Source: Guillardia theta CCMP2712
Taxonomy: Eukaryota; Cryptophyceae; Pyrenomonadales; Geminigeraceae
Direction: 5' to 3'
DNA length: 30,021 bases
Assembly (NCBI RefSeq): GCF_000315625.1
Contig: NW_005434553.1
Coordinates: forward strand, 133,860-163,880
Below the pieces are notes generated by a model. That model saw only the letters and a list, made by a program, of their open reading frames with translations, did not search any database and was not told the DNA's origin. The translations under genes and the position numbers were made by a program. This document shows positions 11,137 to 20,710 of this stretch, piece after piece. Position 1 is the first letter of the stretch; the number at the start of each line of letters is the position of its first letter.

Positions 11137-12114
11137 TTACTGGGGAAGGCCAAGCTCCTGCACGACAGAGATCTTGGTGGCTGCCTCGTTGAACGCATAT
11201 CCAGTGATGGCGATCATGGCAAGACGGCCATTGTTGAGCTCCTTAAGCTGCATGTCCCTCTTTCCCTTGTTATCGAGTCCCCTGTAGATGTTGAGAGGGT
11301 CGAAGCCGAGATCTCCAGGAAGGTAGTTGTCGTCCTTGAGGAGGATGGGAGCTCCGACCTGACCGTCTCCATCAATGTCAATTCCAGTGATGTCCTCCGC
11401 TCCAAGAGCCGCCATGGTGGCGCGGAAACCCGCCCTCTTCTGGATCTTGGTAGCGTAGAACTCCACAGCAGCAGAGAATGCAAGCACGCCGGCCCAGTAC
11501 AAGGGAGAGACGGCATCAAGGCCTCCGTTGAGGAGGGAAGGAACGCGAGTAAGTGCATCAACCCCGAGCTCGTCTCCACTAACGACGCCAGTGGGCGAGG
11601 CAACGAGAAGAGACTTGGCACCCATCATCTGCGCGAGGGGCTTGTTGAGAAGCTCAGCAACGGGCCACCCGAGTGCGGCGAGCATAGCAAGACGTCCGTG
11701 TTTGAGCTCGGCCTCTCTGTAGATCCTCAGCTTGGCCTTGGAGTCAGCGAGTCCGAGGGGATCAAACCCCTTGTCTCCAACCATCTCCCCATCTCCAACC
11801 ACGGAGGTCTGAGGGATAATAAAGAGGGGTGCGACCTTGTCGGGTTTCACGTACTGAGTCCCACCAGTAGAAACGGGAGAAGGACCCTCGTTGACGTCCT
11901 TGGCCTTGAAGGAATCAGAGAGCGCAGAGTTCTTGAGCTTGCTGGCAGCCTGGTTGATCTGTTCATCCTCCATGGACTGCATGCGGAGGGCGAGCTTCTG
12001 GGAGGAAGGGCGCACGCATCTCGAGAGAGAAGACGAGGAAGCGATAGGGAGAGAGGAGGGAGAGAAAGAGACTGCTGAAGCTACACAAGCAAAGGCAGCG
12101 ACTGTGCGGAGCAT
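11137..12114 (-). CDS. Light-harvesting chlorophyll-binding (LHC) antenna protein
   Basis: An intronless 325-residue frame. The first 20 residues ([20 protein letters not shown]) form a signal peptide with Phe just after the likely cleavage site, followed by a Ser/Arg-rich transit-like region to about 45, the expected presequence for a secondary plastid. The mature part shows [10 protein letters not shown] (113-122), helix 1 with ELKHGRLAM (136-144), a middle helix at about 204-222 and helix 3 with ELNNGRLAM (292-300), preceded by a second PGDLGFDPL (266-274). The Glu, His/Asn and Arg in the helix 1 and 3 motifs are the usual chlorophyll ligands and cross-helix ion-pair residues. At 325 residues it is longer than typical red-lineage antennae. 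The extra length is in the N-terminus (50-110) and in the loop between helices 2 and 3, which holds [11 protein letters not shown]. It would bind chlorophylls in the thylakoid membrane. Confidence 0.95.
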   Translation of the reverse strand: MLRTVAAFACVASAVSFSPSSLPIASSSSLSRCVRPSSQKLALRMQSMEDEQINQAASKLKNSALSDSFKAKDVNEGPSPVSTGGTQYVKPDKVAPLFIIPQTSVVGDGEMVGDKGFDPLGLADSKAKLRIYREAELKHGRLAMLAALGWPVAELLNKPLAQMMGAKSLLVASPTGVVSGDELGVDALTRVPSLLNGGLDAVSPLYWAGVLAFSAAVEFYATKIQKRAGFRATMAALGAEDITGIDIDGDGQVGAPILLKDDNYLPGDLGFDPLNIYRGLDNKGKRDMQLKELNNGRLAMIAITGYAFNEAATKISVVQELGLPQ

Positions 12115-12146
12115 GGCTGGGTTACGATCCTGTCGTCGGGCACTAG

Positions 12147-12153
12147 TTATATA
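12147..12153 (-). promoter_or_regulatory. Likely TATA box of the LHC gene
   Basis: TATATAA on the minus strand, about 33 bp before the LHC start codon. A second AT-rich box (TTTATATC) lies further up at about 12170-12177. Spacing would give a very short 5' UTR. Confidence 0.45.
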
Positions 12154-12394
12154 GCAAGCGAGAGAGGGGATATAAAGGGGAGATCCGTCTCCTGCATTGT
12201 TCGTGGGTGGGTACCCTACCCCACCCCACTATTTCCTTCATTGACTTGTGTGTAAGCAGTCAATATGGGGGTGGGGGTAATGACTTGCAGGGTATATCAG
12301 CGATGTCGTTCCAGAGCTTCCGGGGGATCTTACAGGCGTCGCCTTGGGTGTAGCCTACTACTTTATACCCCCAGGTAACGGTCTCGTACTTATA

Positions 12395-12795
12395 ATGCAA
12401 CGGCCGAGCGCCGCGGGCCGGCGCGGTACGGATCCGGGAACCATACCGTTATTCGGTGGCCGTGCCACCGGTTATTCGGTGGCCGTGCCACCGCCCGCTG
12501 CCACTGGCACGGTGCCAGTGGCAGCGGCCGGGCCTGTTACTAGTTAGGCGCCGCCCGGCGGCGGCGCCGCCGGATACTAAACCGGGTCAACTTCGGCGGC
12601 GGCACTGACAGCCGGGCCCCGCCGCGGCCCCGCGGCCGGGCCGCGCCGGCGCGGTGCACTGCCGCCCGGCCGCGCCAGCCGGCGCCGGACGCCGGGTGCG
12701 GCGGCCCGGGCCCGCCGGGCGGGACCGACGGTCGCGGCCCGGCGAGTCGCCGTGGCAGCCTACTGATTTTTAACTTAACTTTGAGTAAAGTTATT
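12395..12795. repeat. GC-rich palindromic repeat island B
   Basis: It includes a perfect 23-bp tandem duplication (12448-12470 and 12471-12493; unit begins GTTATTCGGTGGCCGTGCC). Immediately after is a perfect inverted repeat with 16-bp arms and a one-base centre (12495-12510 and 12512-12527). About 200 bp of GGCCCG/CGCCGG sequence follows. The right end carries AACTTAACTTTGAGTAAA (12772-12789), shared with other islands. Confidence 0.8.
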
Positions 12796-13738
12796 GATTG
12801 TGAGGCGGTAGAATCCACGGGTCCTCACAGCTCTCATTCTACCCACCCTCCTGTCCACTTCAACCCTACCCATCAAATTAGACGATTATCCTGTAGATAC
12901 CACCCGTACTTCTCGGTTTCCTTCCCCTCATTTCAACAGTGTGACCCACCCCTCCCAAACCCTCATTAGGACCCACCCCACAAATACCACCCCTTCAACA
13001 TCTGTAGCCAACCCACCCCTTGGTCATTTTTTTTGCAACCCGGAGTTGTACCCATGTCACCTACGGAACGTTGACCTATAACTACCCACCCCTTTGACTC
13101 AATTTCAGTATCCAACGACGGGTCATATTTCATAACCCACCCTTCAAAATCCACCTGCATCAAAAAGTATGACTACCCCTTCACGGAAGGGGATTTTACT
13201 GGGACCGGTTGTGACCTTACTGCTTCCCAGGATTCGCATGGCCTGAAATGGAAGGGGACAGAGAAGAGAAGGGAAGGGGGAGGCAAGGGAAGGAGGAACA
13301 AGTGATACATGATAGTTTGAGGGTTGATATGCTTTGTGCAGTCTTGTTTCAATCTCAGTGCATACTTGCCAACATGGCTCACTTCAACTCCATGGTGACA
13401 GAATGTATGTCCATTGTGCTAGAGCCGACTCAGTGAATGGCGGGAGACAGACAAGAGCTTCTTGATTCTGAAAAGCACTGAATATGCCAGATAGACGATT
13501 TGAGCACAATCTCTCTTAGTTGTAGTGAGAAGATTCTATAAGACGTTAGCGGTTTCGATATGAGATGTTCTACGAGTCCCCTTTCCTTGCAACAGGTAGC
13601 AAGAAAAACAGGCAGGGCTGACGATGCTCCAGCTCTACAAGCTCTTGGATCGAACTCAAGTAGTCCGTGGATCGTTCTCACGTAGTGACAAGAACAAGAA
13701 CACACGAGCATCACTATTTCTGCAACGGCATCCCAGGT

Positions 13739-14830
13739 ATGTCGGATTCGACCAACTCGGCGACGGAAAGGCCAAAACGCGACGCTGCAAAGAAGGTGGG
13801 GGATCTGTGCCATGCTAGCTTGGATGTGTGCTTGATCTGACATGTTCGTCGACATCGCCGATGTTGCTTCTGCACTGTTTGATGATGTGCTCCCTCCAGT
13901 TCCTCAACGGTGACGCTGCTGTGAAGACTGAGCCGAAGAAACCGGACGCGAGGTAGGCTGTCTCCTGCATGGCTGCCTCTGTAACCGTGCCCCGCAGCCC
14001 CTCCTCCTCTCGACCAGCTAGGAAGGGCACGAAAGACACGAAGGAGAACAAAGATTCCAAGGATGGAGGTATTGTGACCAAGCTGGACTCTATCAGTCTT
14101 CCTCTGATCCTCTGATATGTTTGTTCAGGTACGAGCAAGCGGACAGCGGAGAAGTCGTCGTCGGGAGCAAGCAGCTCGAACAAGTGACCCGCGCAAGGTT
14201 GTTGCTATCACGGGTGTGACTGACGGGGTTGTAGCGCTGGGGAAGCTGAGAAGAAGAAGCGTATGCAGGAAAACCTGCCCAAGATCACCGTCGACAAGGT
14301 GAGGGAGAGTTGGCTCTTGAATGCTCACCTGACATGCTCTCAGGGGATTCGAAGATTGGACGTTGCAGCGCTGAAGAAGGTGATGGAGCCCCGGGGGGTT
14401 TGCGCGTGCGATGGGGCTGGTGATGGTGAAGACGATGACGTTTGTTTGGTTGCAACAGTACAAAAGACACTTCGGGCTCAAGACTGGACCTACGAGCAAC
14501 AACAAAGAAGACTTGCAGGTCTTCAGACAAGCATCTGATTTCCCTCCATGCTCACCCTTCATGCTCTTCTTCATCTGTCCTGTTCACTTGTTTCTATCCC
14601 AATTCCGCTCACCTCCTCCCCTTCACCATCCCCTGTCTTCTCGATTATCTCTGTTTCCGTTCACCTGATCTCTTTCTTCTATCAGGCTGCGGTCATCCGC
14701 CATTTTGCCAACTTGAAACCCGAGGCTGGAAGGATTGAACGAGTGGGCAACAAAGCTCTGATTGCTTGCTCTTACTTGATGTCTGCAGAATTTCCTCAAA
14801 CTCATCAAGGAGCAGAAGGGGAATAAGTGA
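13739..14830 (+). CDS. SAP30-like Sin3/histone deacetylase complex subunit
   Basis: Nine exons: 13739-13795, 13900-13952, 13998-14068, 14129-14183, 14235-14298, 14344-14379, 14459-14518, 14686-14742, 14789-14830. All introns are GT-AG (45-167 bp) with matching phases, giving 164 residues. Residues 1-95 are Lys/Ser-rich and probably disordered (KKPDASPSSSRPARKGTKD). Residues about 101-164 match the Sin3-binding domain of SAP30: GIRRLDVAALKK, YKRHFGLKTGPTSNNKEDLQ, AAVIRHFANLKPEAGRIER and NFLKLIKEQKGNK. The L..ALKKYKRHF block and the later RHF are typical of the family. Known family members bridge Sin3 and histone deacetylases in the nucleus to repress transcription; that function here is inferred. 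If the last intron is retained, the end reads VGNKALIACSYLM and onward, which fits the family less well. The 3' end faces the AT-hook gene (convergent, 191 bp apart). Confidence 0.8.
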
Positions 14831-15021
14831 GGATTTTACATCATGATCTCCGTCTCATGACTCACGGCATGTATTGCAGGAGTGAGAGTACTTGAGGGCA
14901 GTCAGCCTCATCCTGTTTCATGTGTCTACACTCGATGATTATGTAAACTTTACCGACGTCACTGCTCTGCATGCCTTCACCACTCTACAGCTGCCACGTC
15001 GTCATCCATGACGCATGTCGC

Positions 15022-16555
15022 TCATGGTGGTCGTATGCCGTGCCGCTTCATCTCCGACATGAAACGAGAGTGGAACTGCAAGGGAGTCATCCCAAGGCCG
15101 TGAGGAGGAGGCGACGTGAAGACGTGGTGCCGCTCTCTGTCCAGGAAGACATCCACCAGCGTTCTGCCGTCGATCCCGGCGCTCTCGACGCCTTCCACGG
15201 GGAATTTGCAGGACTTGAAGAACGTCTTGACGTCGTCGACGTCCCAGGCGAGCAGGTCTGAAGGGCGGGAGTCTACAGCAGGAGGTCAGCTGGGGAGGGA
15301 TGGCACCCTTGACCCACCCTGATCGACGGCAGAGGGAGGTCGAAGGGACCCGTCCATCACGTTGGGCCCGTTGCCTTCTATGAGCGACACCATCCACTCT
15401 CTGATCACCAGCGTGATCTCCCGATGAGCGTCGGGCACTTGAAACCACTCGATGAGCATGTCTGCCGGAAAGCCGATGATGTCAGCGATCTGCGGCACGC
15501 GTCACTTGGCCAGCTGCCGGCCCCCAGCTCGCTGCCCCCAGCTGCCCTGCTAGTCACCTGGTCGATGTCAAGGTTGTGGAAGCACATGACGCTGGAGAGC
15601 CAGAGCTTTGTCTTCTCCCACCGGAACTTCCCGGCGTTAGCGAAGAAGCTCTGGATCCAGGACCTGAGGTGCGGCGTGAAGATTTCCATCTTCATGGGGT
15701 CCTGAAACCACAACTGCAGCCGGTCTACTGGAACTCCCGAGCTGTCAGCGATCTGTGAGGCAAGCAGGCGTCACTGGGAGCTGGAGAGGAGATCGCTCGC
15801 ACCAGGTCCAAGCTCAGTCCCTCTCGCCATATCGCTGCCTCAATCCAGGTCTTGGTCTCGATCGCAAATCGCCTCCTCCTGTCCTCCTCGCTCTCGTCGA
15901 CCCTCCCCTACTCTTCTGTTGTCAGCAAGGCCAGCTACAACACACTGCCCTCCATGTATCACCCGGGCGCTGCGTAGCCGAGACGTCTGTTTGCGTCGAG
16001 GCTCAGGGGAGAGGTCTCCTCTCTCTCTTCTTGCGGAGCAACAACAACAGGTGCGTCAAGCTCGTTGCCGCCACTGGGGATGGCGGCAGCAGCTTCTGTC
16101 GCTTCCTCAGGTCTGGGGTACTTGCGGGGTCTCCCTCGCTTCCTCTTTGGCTGCTCCCCCACAGCTGGGACGGCTATCTGAGGCTTCCTCGGCCTCCTCG
16201 TGTACGCCGTTCGACTCCTCCGTTTCTTGGGAGCCCCCCGTTTGGTTGGCTTTGTCGCGGCGCTGTCAGGAGAAGCAGCTTGAGTCTGCTTCCGATACTG
16301 ATACTGCCTCCACCCGGAAGGTTCTGCGCAAGCAGGGGTTTGCTGTTCTGGAATCCTGGCATACAAGGAGAAGTTGCCGGTAAGGTGAACATGCATGGGG
16401 TCGAAGTTGCTAGAAGAGTTGGCTCTGTTCGAGATTCCTTGCAGTGATTTAGTGGCAGCTGATGATTGATGGAGTCCCTGATTCACATTCGGATCATCTG
16501 GCACGACGCTCTTGTTGAAATGTTTCTTTTGTCCTCGAGGAATGAAGTATGGCAT
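15022..16555 (-). CDS. AT-hook protein with duplicated helical module and SAM-like C-terminus
   Basis: Five exons: 16555-15963, 15902-15803, 15752-15558, 15489-15318, 15257-15022. Introns are 50-68 bp, GT-AG and phase-compatible, giving 431 residues. An in-frame ATG at 16693 would add 46 residues. Residues 104-150 are very basic with AT-hooks (GRPRK at 141-145 within KRKRGRPRKYPRP; RRPRKP at 120-125), indicating minor-groove binding to AT-rich DNA. Two related segments follow, each roughly a Trp helix, an LDL/LDIDQ turn, IAD, G-P, then WFQ-P: 217-250 (ending LQLWFQDP) and 282-315 (ending LIEWFQVP). Each is interrupted by a phase-0 intron just before IAD. Residues about 354-425 (DLLAWDVDDVKTFFKSC, GIDGRTLVDVF, FHSRFMSEMK) resemble a SAM domain. 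A chromatin or transcription role is inferred. Least certain is the exon 1-2 acceptor; an upstream TAG acceptor exists but is out of phase. Confidence 0.7.
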
Positions 16556-18490
16556 GATGATGATTTCAAGGCTCAAGCTGAAGGGGACACTTTTGTTGCT
16601 TGATGGCAGAGCAGGAAGGAAGCAGTCTTTCTCAATTTCACAAATCAAGACCGACAGGAGGCTGAAAGTTGGGCAGGTGTTTGATTGCTTCAAGGGTTCA
16701 AGTTTCCTCGCAGCTGAAATTCAGAACTCTCTAGCGCTCATGAAGTCGATCAGCCAAGTTTGTGTCAGGCTTGCGGGGGCCTATGTTTGCCCACCCTACC
16801 TCAGTCTTCAATCGCAGATGACTCCGACTGTCTCTCAATGTTACAGCGATCGCCTTCACTCCTAACTCCGTGGCAGTCGACTCGTCAGACACGCTGACTC
16901 AGGTCAGGCTGCCCAGCGCGTCACTCACGGTACGGTGCCAGCTAGTCGAACAGTCACGGCGGAGCCTCAGTCTTGATGCAGAACGATCGTCCCTGTGACC
17001 GTACGGTGAGCCTGAGCGCTCAGTGGGTCAGGTCACCGTCAGATGTGCCTCCGGCATCGCCGCATCTCAGACTATCCGATCATTCATCGCCGTGTGCCTC
17101 GGTCGCTTGTCAAAATCCGAGAGACTCTTGAAAGTTCAGCGGCCACGGTGACCCACGGTGAGCGGGCCAGCCCTACTGCCGTGACTCACTGGCGAGTCAG
17201 TGACTGATCGGACTCGCCGGACCATTGGCGGGCCTGCCACTGTAACTGCGGAGTGGTACTGGGTCGGCGGGCAACCAGCTCTACTACGGGTACCGTACTC
17301 AGGTGACTACCGTACGGGCCTCCGGCCCACTGAGTCACACGTAGTACCTCGTGACTCAGTGATAGTACTGATTTTTAATTGAACTTTGTGTAAAGAAGCC
17401 GGTGGAGTACCTGACAGTGCCCGGCGCAGCCTGGCAGTGCCGCATCATGGCATTGGGTTTAGGTGACGGTGACCGTGAATTGCTATCACCACCATATTAT
17501 TTACTACCATTGCCTGCATTTACAGCCCTACCGCTACCCGGCACCGTTTGTATCCGTCACTGAGTCACTCAGAGACTCGGACTGCCGGGTGCTTCTCTTT
17601 CGCTCACTGGGCTACAAGGCCCGAATGCTGCAAGCCGCTCGGAAGCGCAAGGCCGACCGTCGGACTCGGAGGACGGATCCTCCGAGGCGAAGAAGGCGGC
17701 AAGCGGCAGCCTCGGAGGCTCGTCCGACGGCGGGGGAGAGCGAGGCCGGGCGCGGTCCGATCCTCCCAGGTTTAGTTTTTACTCAAAGGGAGGAGCCTGT
17801 AACGTACTAGTAGTAGCCTCGTCTGTAACTTGCCGCTCAGGCTGAGTCGGTGAGTTAGTGACGGAGGCTGCCAGTCAAAATTGCCCTTCAATGAACCGAA
17901 CGTTGCGGGGCAAACTTCCGAAGTTCCGTTTCTTCTCAACCGTGTGCCGAGCGTACGAGTACGGGTTCCGGGCGGCAATACGGTACGGTCACACTTACAT
18001 TATTAGTACCGTAGGGCTCTACTCTCTTGATTGTCCCATGGTACCGTACTGATTTTCAACTTAACTTTGACGGTAAAAGAGACTAGGGCTCTGACCGCAC
18101 GGCGGCCGGCCGCCCGCGTGAGACTCGCCCGCCGCGCTGAGCCTTCCGACTATCCGGGTCGTGACCCGACCGTGACTTGTTGGTGTTAAAAGAGCCAAAG
18201 GAGTGACGGTCACGAGGGCTGTTGACATGCGGGGATGAAATATAAACTCCTGAGTCATCTTGCTATGTGGTAAGGTGGGGTGGGGTGGGTACTTCTTCGA
18301 CTGGAATTAAAGGGCCAGGGACGAGATATAAAAGCTGACAGGGGTGGAAATGCTGGAATGGTAGGGTGGGGTAGTAAGAGACGGAGGAATCGTTGCGAAA
18401 TAGGTTGTGGGGCTCAAGGGGCGGGGGTGGGGTAGGGGCTCCCTGACAAAAGGACTGGTTTCGAGCGAACCGCTATCGAAAGCGATAGGA
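16556..18490. repeat. Intergenic with repeat islands C and D and RWP-RK upstream region
   Basis: 16560-16860 shows no gene. From 16860 to 17397 is island C: many GTCACTGAGTCAC, GGTACGGT and CACGGTGA palindromes, ending with a diverged motif (AATTGAACTTTGTGTAAAG, 17377-17395). 17500-18085 is island D. Within it, TTTTTACTCAAAG (17777-17789) and AACTTAACTTTGACGGTAAAAG (18058-18079) are near inverted copies about 300 bp apart, as expected for ends of a small non-autonomous element. 18270-18440 is rich in GGGGTGGGG runs, with ATATAAAAG at about 18324, probably the upstream region of the first RWP-RK gene. Confidence 0.6.
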
Positions 18491-19162
18491 ATGGCGCATC
18501 CGATGCGAGAGCACGCGTACATGGTGATCCCGAGGAGGAGGAGGGTCGCAGCGCCATGGAATGAGAGAACACCTGCCATGTCCATCACTAGAGAGTCCCT
18601 CCAACGCCTCTTCTGCATGCGCCAGGTCCATGCTGCAAGACACCTGGTAAGGAAGATTGTTGTTCGTTTCAACCATCTCGTTTTTGACTGTGTGGTTGAT
18701 GTGCAGGGCATCTCGCTCACAGCCTTCAAGAACGCTTGCAAGCACCTCGGATACGACCGATGGCCATACCAAAAAGAAGGCGACGGAGCAAGCCCTTCCC
18801 CCATCAACATTCATGGCTGGCCTGAAAGTTCTGGTGAGGGGAGAACAACAGACACAGAGCAAGCAGGGGAGCATGAAGGCGATGAGTTTTCTGCACAGCC
18901 TCAATCTCCTGCCTACCCCATGCTCGACTGCACCAGCAATATAGAGCAAGAGATCACGTTCTCGGATACGTCTGAGGACTTGCAATGCAATTCGCCAGCA
19001 AATCAAGAAAATTTGTCGCCATGGCAGGAGGAGACGACCGGGCTGCACGGAGCAGAGAAGCCCAACGAAGAGGAAGGCCAAGATGTCGAGGTGCGACTGC
19101 ACAGGGACTGGATCGAGTGGTTCGTGGGGATGGGGAATGACGATCCTACAATCGAGTGGTGA
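18491..19162 (+). CDS. RWP-RK domain protein, tandem copy 1
   Basis: Two exons, 18491-18646 and 18707-19162, with a 60-bp phase-0 intron (GTAAGG to GTGCAG), giving 203 residues. The N-terminus has AYMVIPRRRR, a basic patch shared with the other copies. Residues about 31-75 form an RWP-RK domain: MSITRESLQRLFCMRQVHAARHL, then GISLTAFKNACKHLGYDRWPYQK. The canonical RWPYRK signature is RWPYQK here. The middle is acidic and Ser/Gln-rich. The C-terminus is WIEWFVGMGNDDPTIEW, shared with copies 2 and 4. RWP-RK proteins are plant and algal DNA-binding regulators (nitrogen response, gametogenesis); this small form lacks GAF or PB1 domains. The intron has a length divisible by three and no stop, so its retention would insert 20 residues between the two halves of the domain. 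An in-frame upstream ATG at 18407 exists, but the shared motif favours 18491. Confidence 0.88.
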   Translation: MAHPMREHAYMVIPRRRRVAAPWNERTPAMSITRESLQRLFCMRQVHAARHLVRKIVVRFNHLVFDCVVDVQGISLTAFKNACKHLGYDRWPYQKEGDGASPSPINIHGWPESSGEGRTTDTEQAGEHEGDEFSAQPQSPAYPMLDCTSNIEQEITFSDTSEDLQCNSPANQENLSPWQEETTGLHGAEKPNEEEGQDVEVRLHRDWIEWFVGMGNDDPTIEW

Positions 19163-19778
19163 CGGGGAGATCCCCCCCCTCACAAGAGATGCGAGAAATC
19201 CAATATGGCACTAGTATTATTTACAGGTCTTCATGCAAGTGTGAAGGAGGAAGAGGAGAGGCAATTAAGAGGGAATAATGCAACCATATCTTTGCATTCA
19301 TCTTTAAAATCAGAGGATGAGGCTGATTGTTGGTTTACCCGGTGTGAATGATAGCAATAAATTGGTGAAAATATGAGCTTGACTTGTTCTTGACTGGATG
19401 AACGTCTTCCTCGGTTTACAAACTTCTAGTCTCTGCAAAGCAACTGGCAGACACTGCGTGAAAGAGTTGGCAGGATGATGGGTTGAATGTGCGCAATGCT
19501 ACGGGGTTGTTGTCGTCGATGAGCATCATGCATCTTTTCGGCCTTTTTTTTAACTGAGATATGAATGGCTATCAGATTTTTGATAACAAGTCGTTTCGTT
19601 GGGAGACTGGAGGCCTCCCAGGAAAAAGTCACGGAAGCGACGGTGTATTTTGTCATCCGGTCACGGTCAGCATTTGACTGGTACGAGGGGGGACGAAATG
19701 TAGTAAACTCGGAGCAAAACCCCCGCACTTTGTTCCCTTGCACGCTCCCGCCGGGATCAGATCGCGGCAGTCCCAAGC
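19163..19778. other. Spacer between RWP-RK copies 1 and 2
   Basis: Contains the 3' flank of copy 1 with AATAAATTGG at about 19354 as a possible polyadenylation signal, then the upstream region of copy 2. No coding region is supported. Confidence 0.5.
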
Positions 19779-20495
19779 ATGTCGCTACAGCAGCCAGCCG
19801 ACGCCTACATGGTATTCCCAAGAAGAAAGAGAACGGCGCCTGATGAGGAACGTCCCCCCGCCATGTCCATCACTAGAGAGTCCCTCCAACGCCTCTTCTG
19901 CATGCGCCAGGTCCACGCTGCGAATCACCTGGTGAGGAAGATTGTTGTTCGTTTCCACCATCTCGTTTCTGACTGTAGAATGGATGTGCAGGGCATCTCG
20001 CTCACAGCCTTCAAGAACGCTTGCAAGCACCTCGGATACGACCGATGGCCATACCAAAAAGAAGGCGACGGAGCAAGCTTGTCGTCGAGCCCCACCACTA
20101 CACTTTCATGGGAGTCAGAGAATGGGGAGGTAGCGATGGTGAGACCTATTGGTGCTGGAGATGTTGACAGCGAGAACAATCTTGCTGCCTTTGAAGTGAC
20201 GAAGCTTTCTCCTGGGAACTCTTCTCCTCACTGGAGCTCAGCCACTCCCACAGACTTGGCATTGCGACACGAGGGCGATGGCTGCGATTCGTACATGAGC
20301 GATCAGCAGCAAGGGGAGGAGTCAGATGCATCTGAGGTCGTGATGAGCTGCTCATCTGATGCTCAGGCTGGACCTACCCGTATGCGTGAAGAAGAAGAGG
20401 GCAGGAAGGAGTCAGGTGTGTCCATACAGTGGATCGAGTGGTTCGTTGGTGTGGGTTTTGAAGATCCAAGGATTGCGATGGATGACGAGGGATGA
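19779..20495 (+). CDS. RWP-RK domain protein, tandem copy 2
   Basis: Two exons, 19779-19931 and 19992-20495, with a 60-bp phase-0 intron, giving 218 residues. It starts MSLQQPADAYMVFPRRKR. The RWP-RK domain is nearly identical to copy 1 (MSITRESLQRLFCMRQVHAANHL, then GISLTAFKNACKHLGYDRWPYQK). The DNA from the intron's 3' end through RWPYQKEGDGAS is identical to copy 1 over about 95 bp. The central 90 residues differ completely from copy 1. The C-terminus has WIEWFVGVGFEDPRIAMDDEG. The intron is again stop-free and a multiple of three. A possible polyadenylation signal AATAAAG lies at 20619-20625. Role as for copy 1. Confidence 0.88.
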   Translation: MSLQQPADAYMVFPRRKRTAPDEERPPAMSITRESLQRLFCMRQVHAANHLVRKIVVRFHHLVSDCRMDVQGISLTAFKNACKHLGYDRWPYQKEGDGASLSSSPTTTLSWESENGEVAMVRPIGAGDVDSENNLAAFEVTKLSPGNSSPHWSSATPTDLALRHEGDGCDSYMSDQQQGEESDASEVVMSCSSDAQAGPTRMREEEEGRKESGVSIQWIEWFVGVGFEDPRIAMDDEG

Positions 20496-20710
20496 TGAGA
20501 GGAAGAGCAGTGACAGAGCGTCTTAAAGTCGTGCACTTGCAACATGATCGTGATCGGGATGTAATGATGATCACAGTGTACATAGGAACTCAACCAATTT
20601 AGCCTGTTGGAATGTACAATAAAGTTTTCAGCAGTAATTTGACTACGCTGTTCAAATCCTCCAGCAGACCATTCTCGCCAGGTCGTTGACGATCGAGATG
20701 TAGTCCTGGG

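Larger units (their letters stand above)
12115..13738. other. Intergenic with G-rich runs and repeat island B
   Basis: 12180-12290 contains GGGTGGGTACCC and GGGGGTGGGGG runs. 12395-12795 is repeat island B. 12830-13160 is a run of CCCACCC/CCACCCC units on the plus strand. 13190-13738 has no convincing frame and probably holds the upstream region of the SAP30-like gene that starts at 13739. Confidence 0.6.

Noticed and set aside
12540-12818. 92-residue minus frame in island B
   Set aside because: Same GC-repeat artefact; it includes a repeat-family motif at its start.
12830-13160. CCCACCC repeats as telomeric DNA
   Set aside because: Units vary in length and spacing and lie between genes; no regular telomere repeat.
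15405-15713. Single-exon 102-residue minus ORF
   Set aside because: Its first two-thirds is exon 3 of the AT-hook gene; the remainder is read-through of the intron after the CAG/GTGACT donor.
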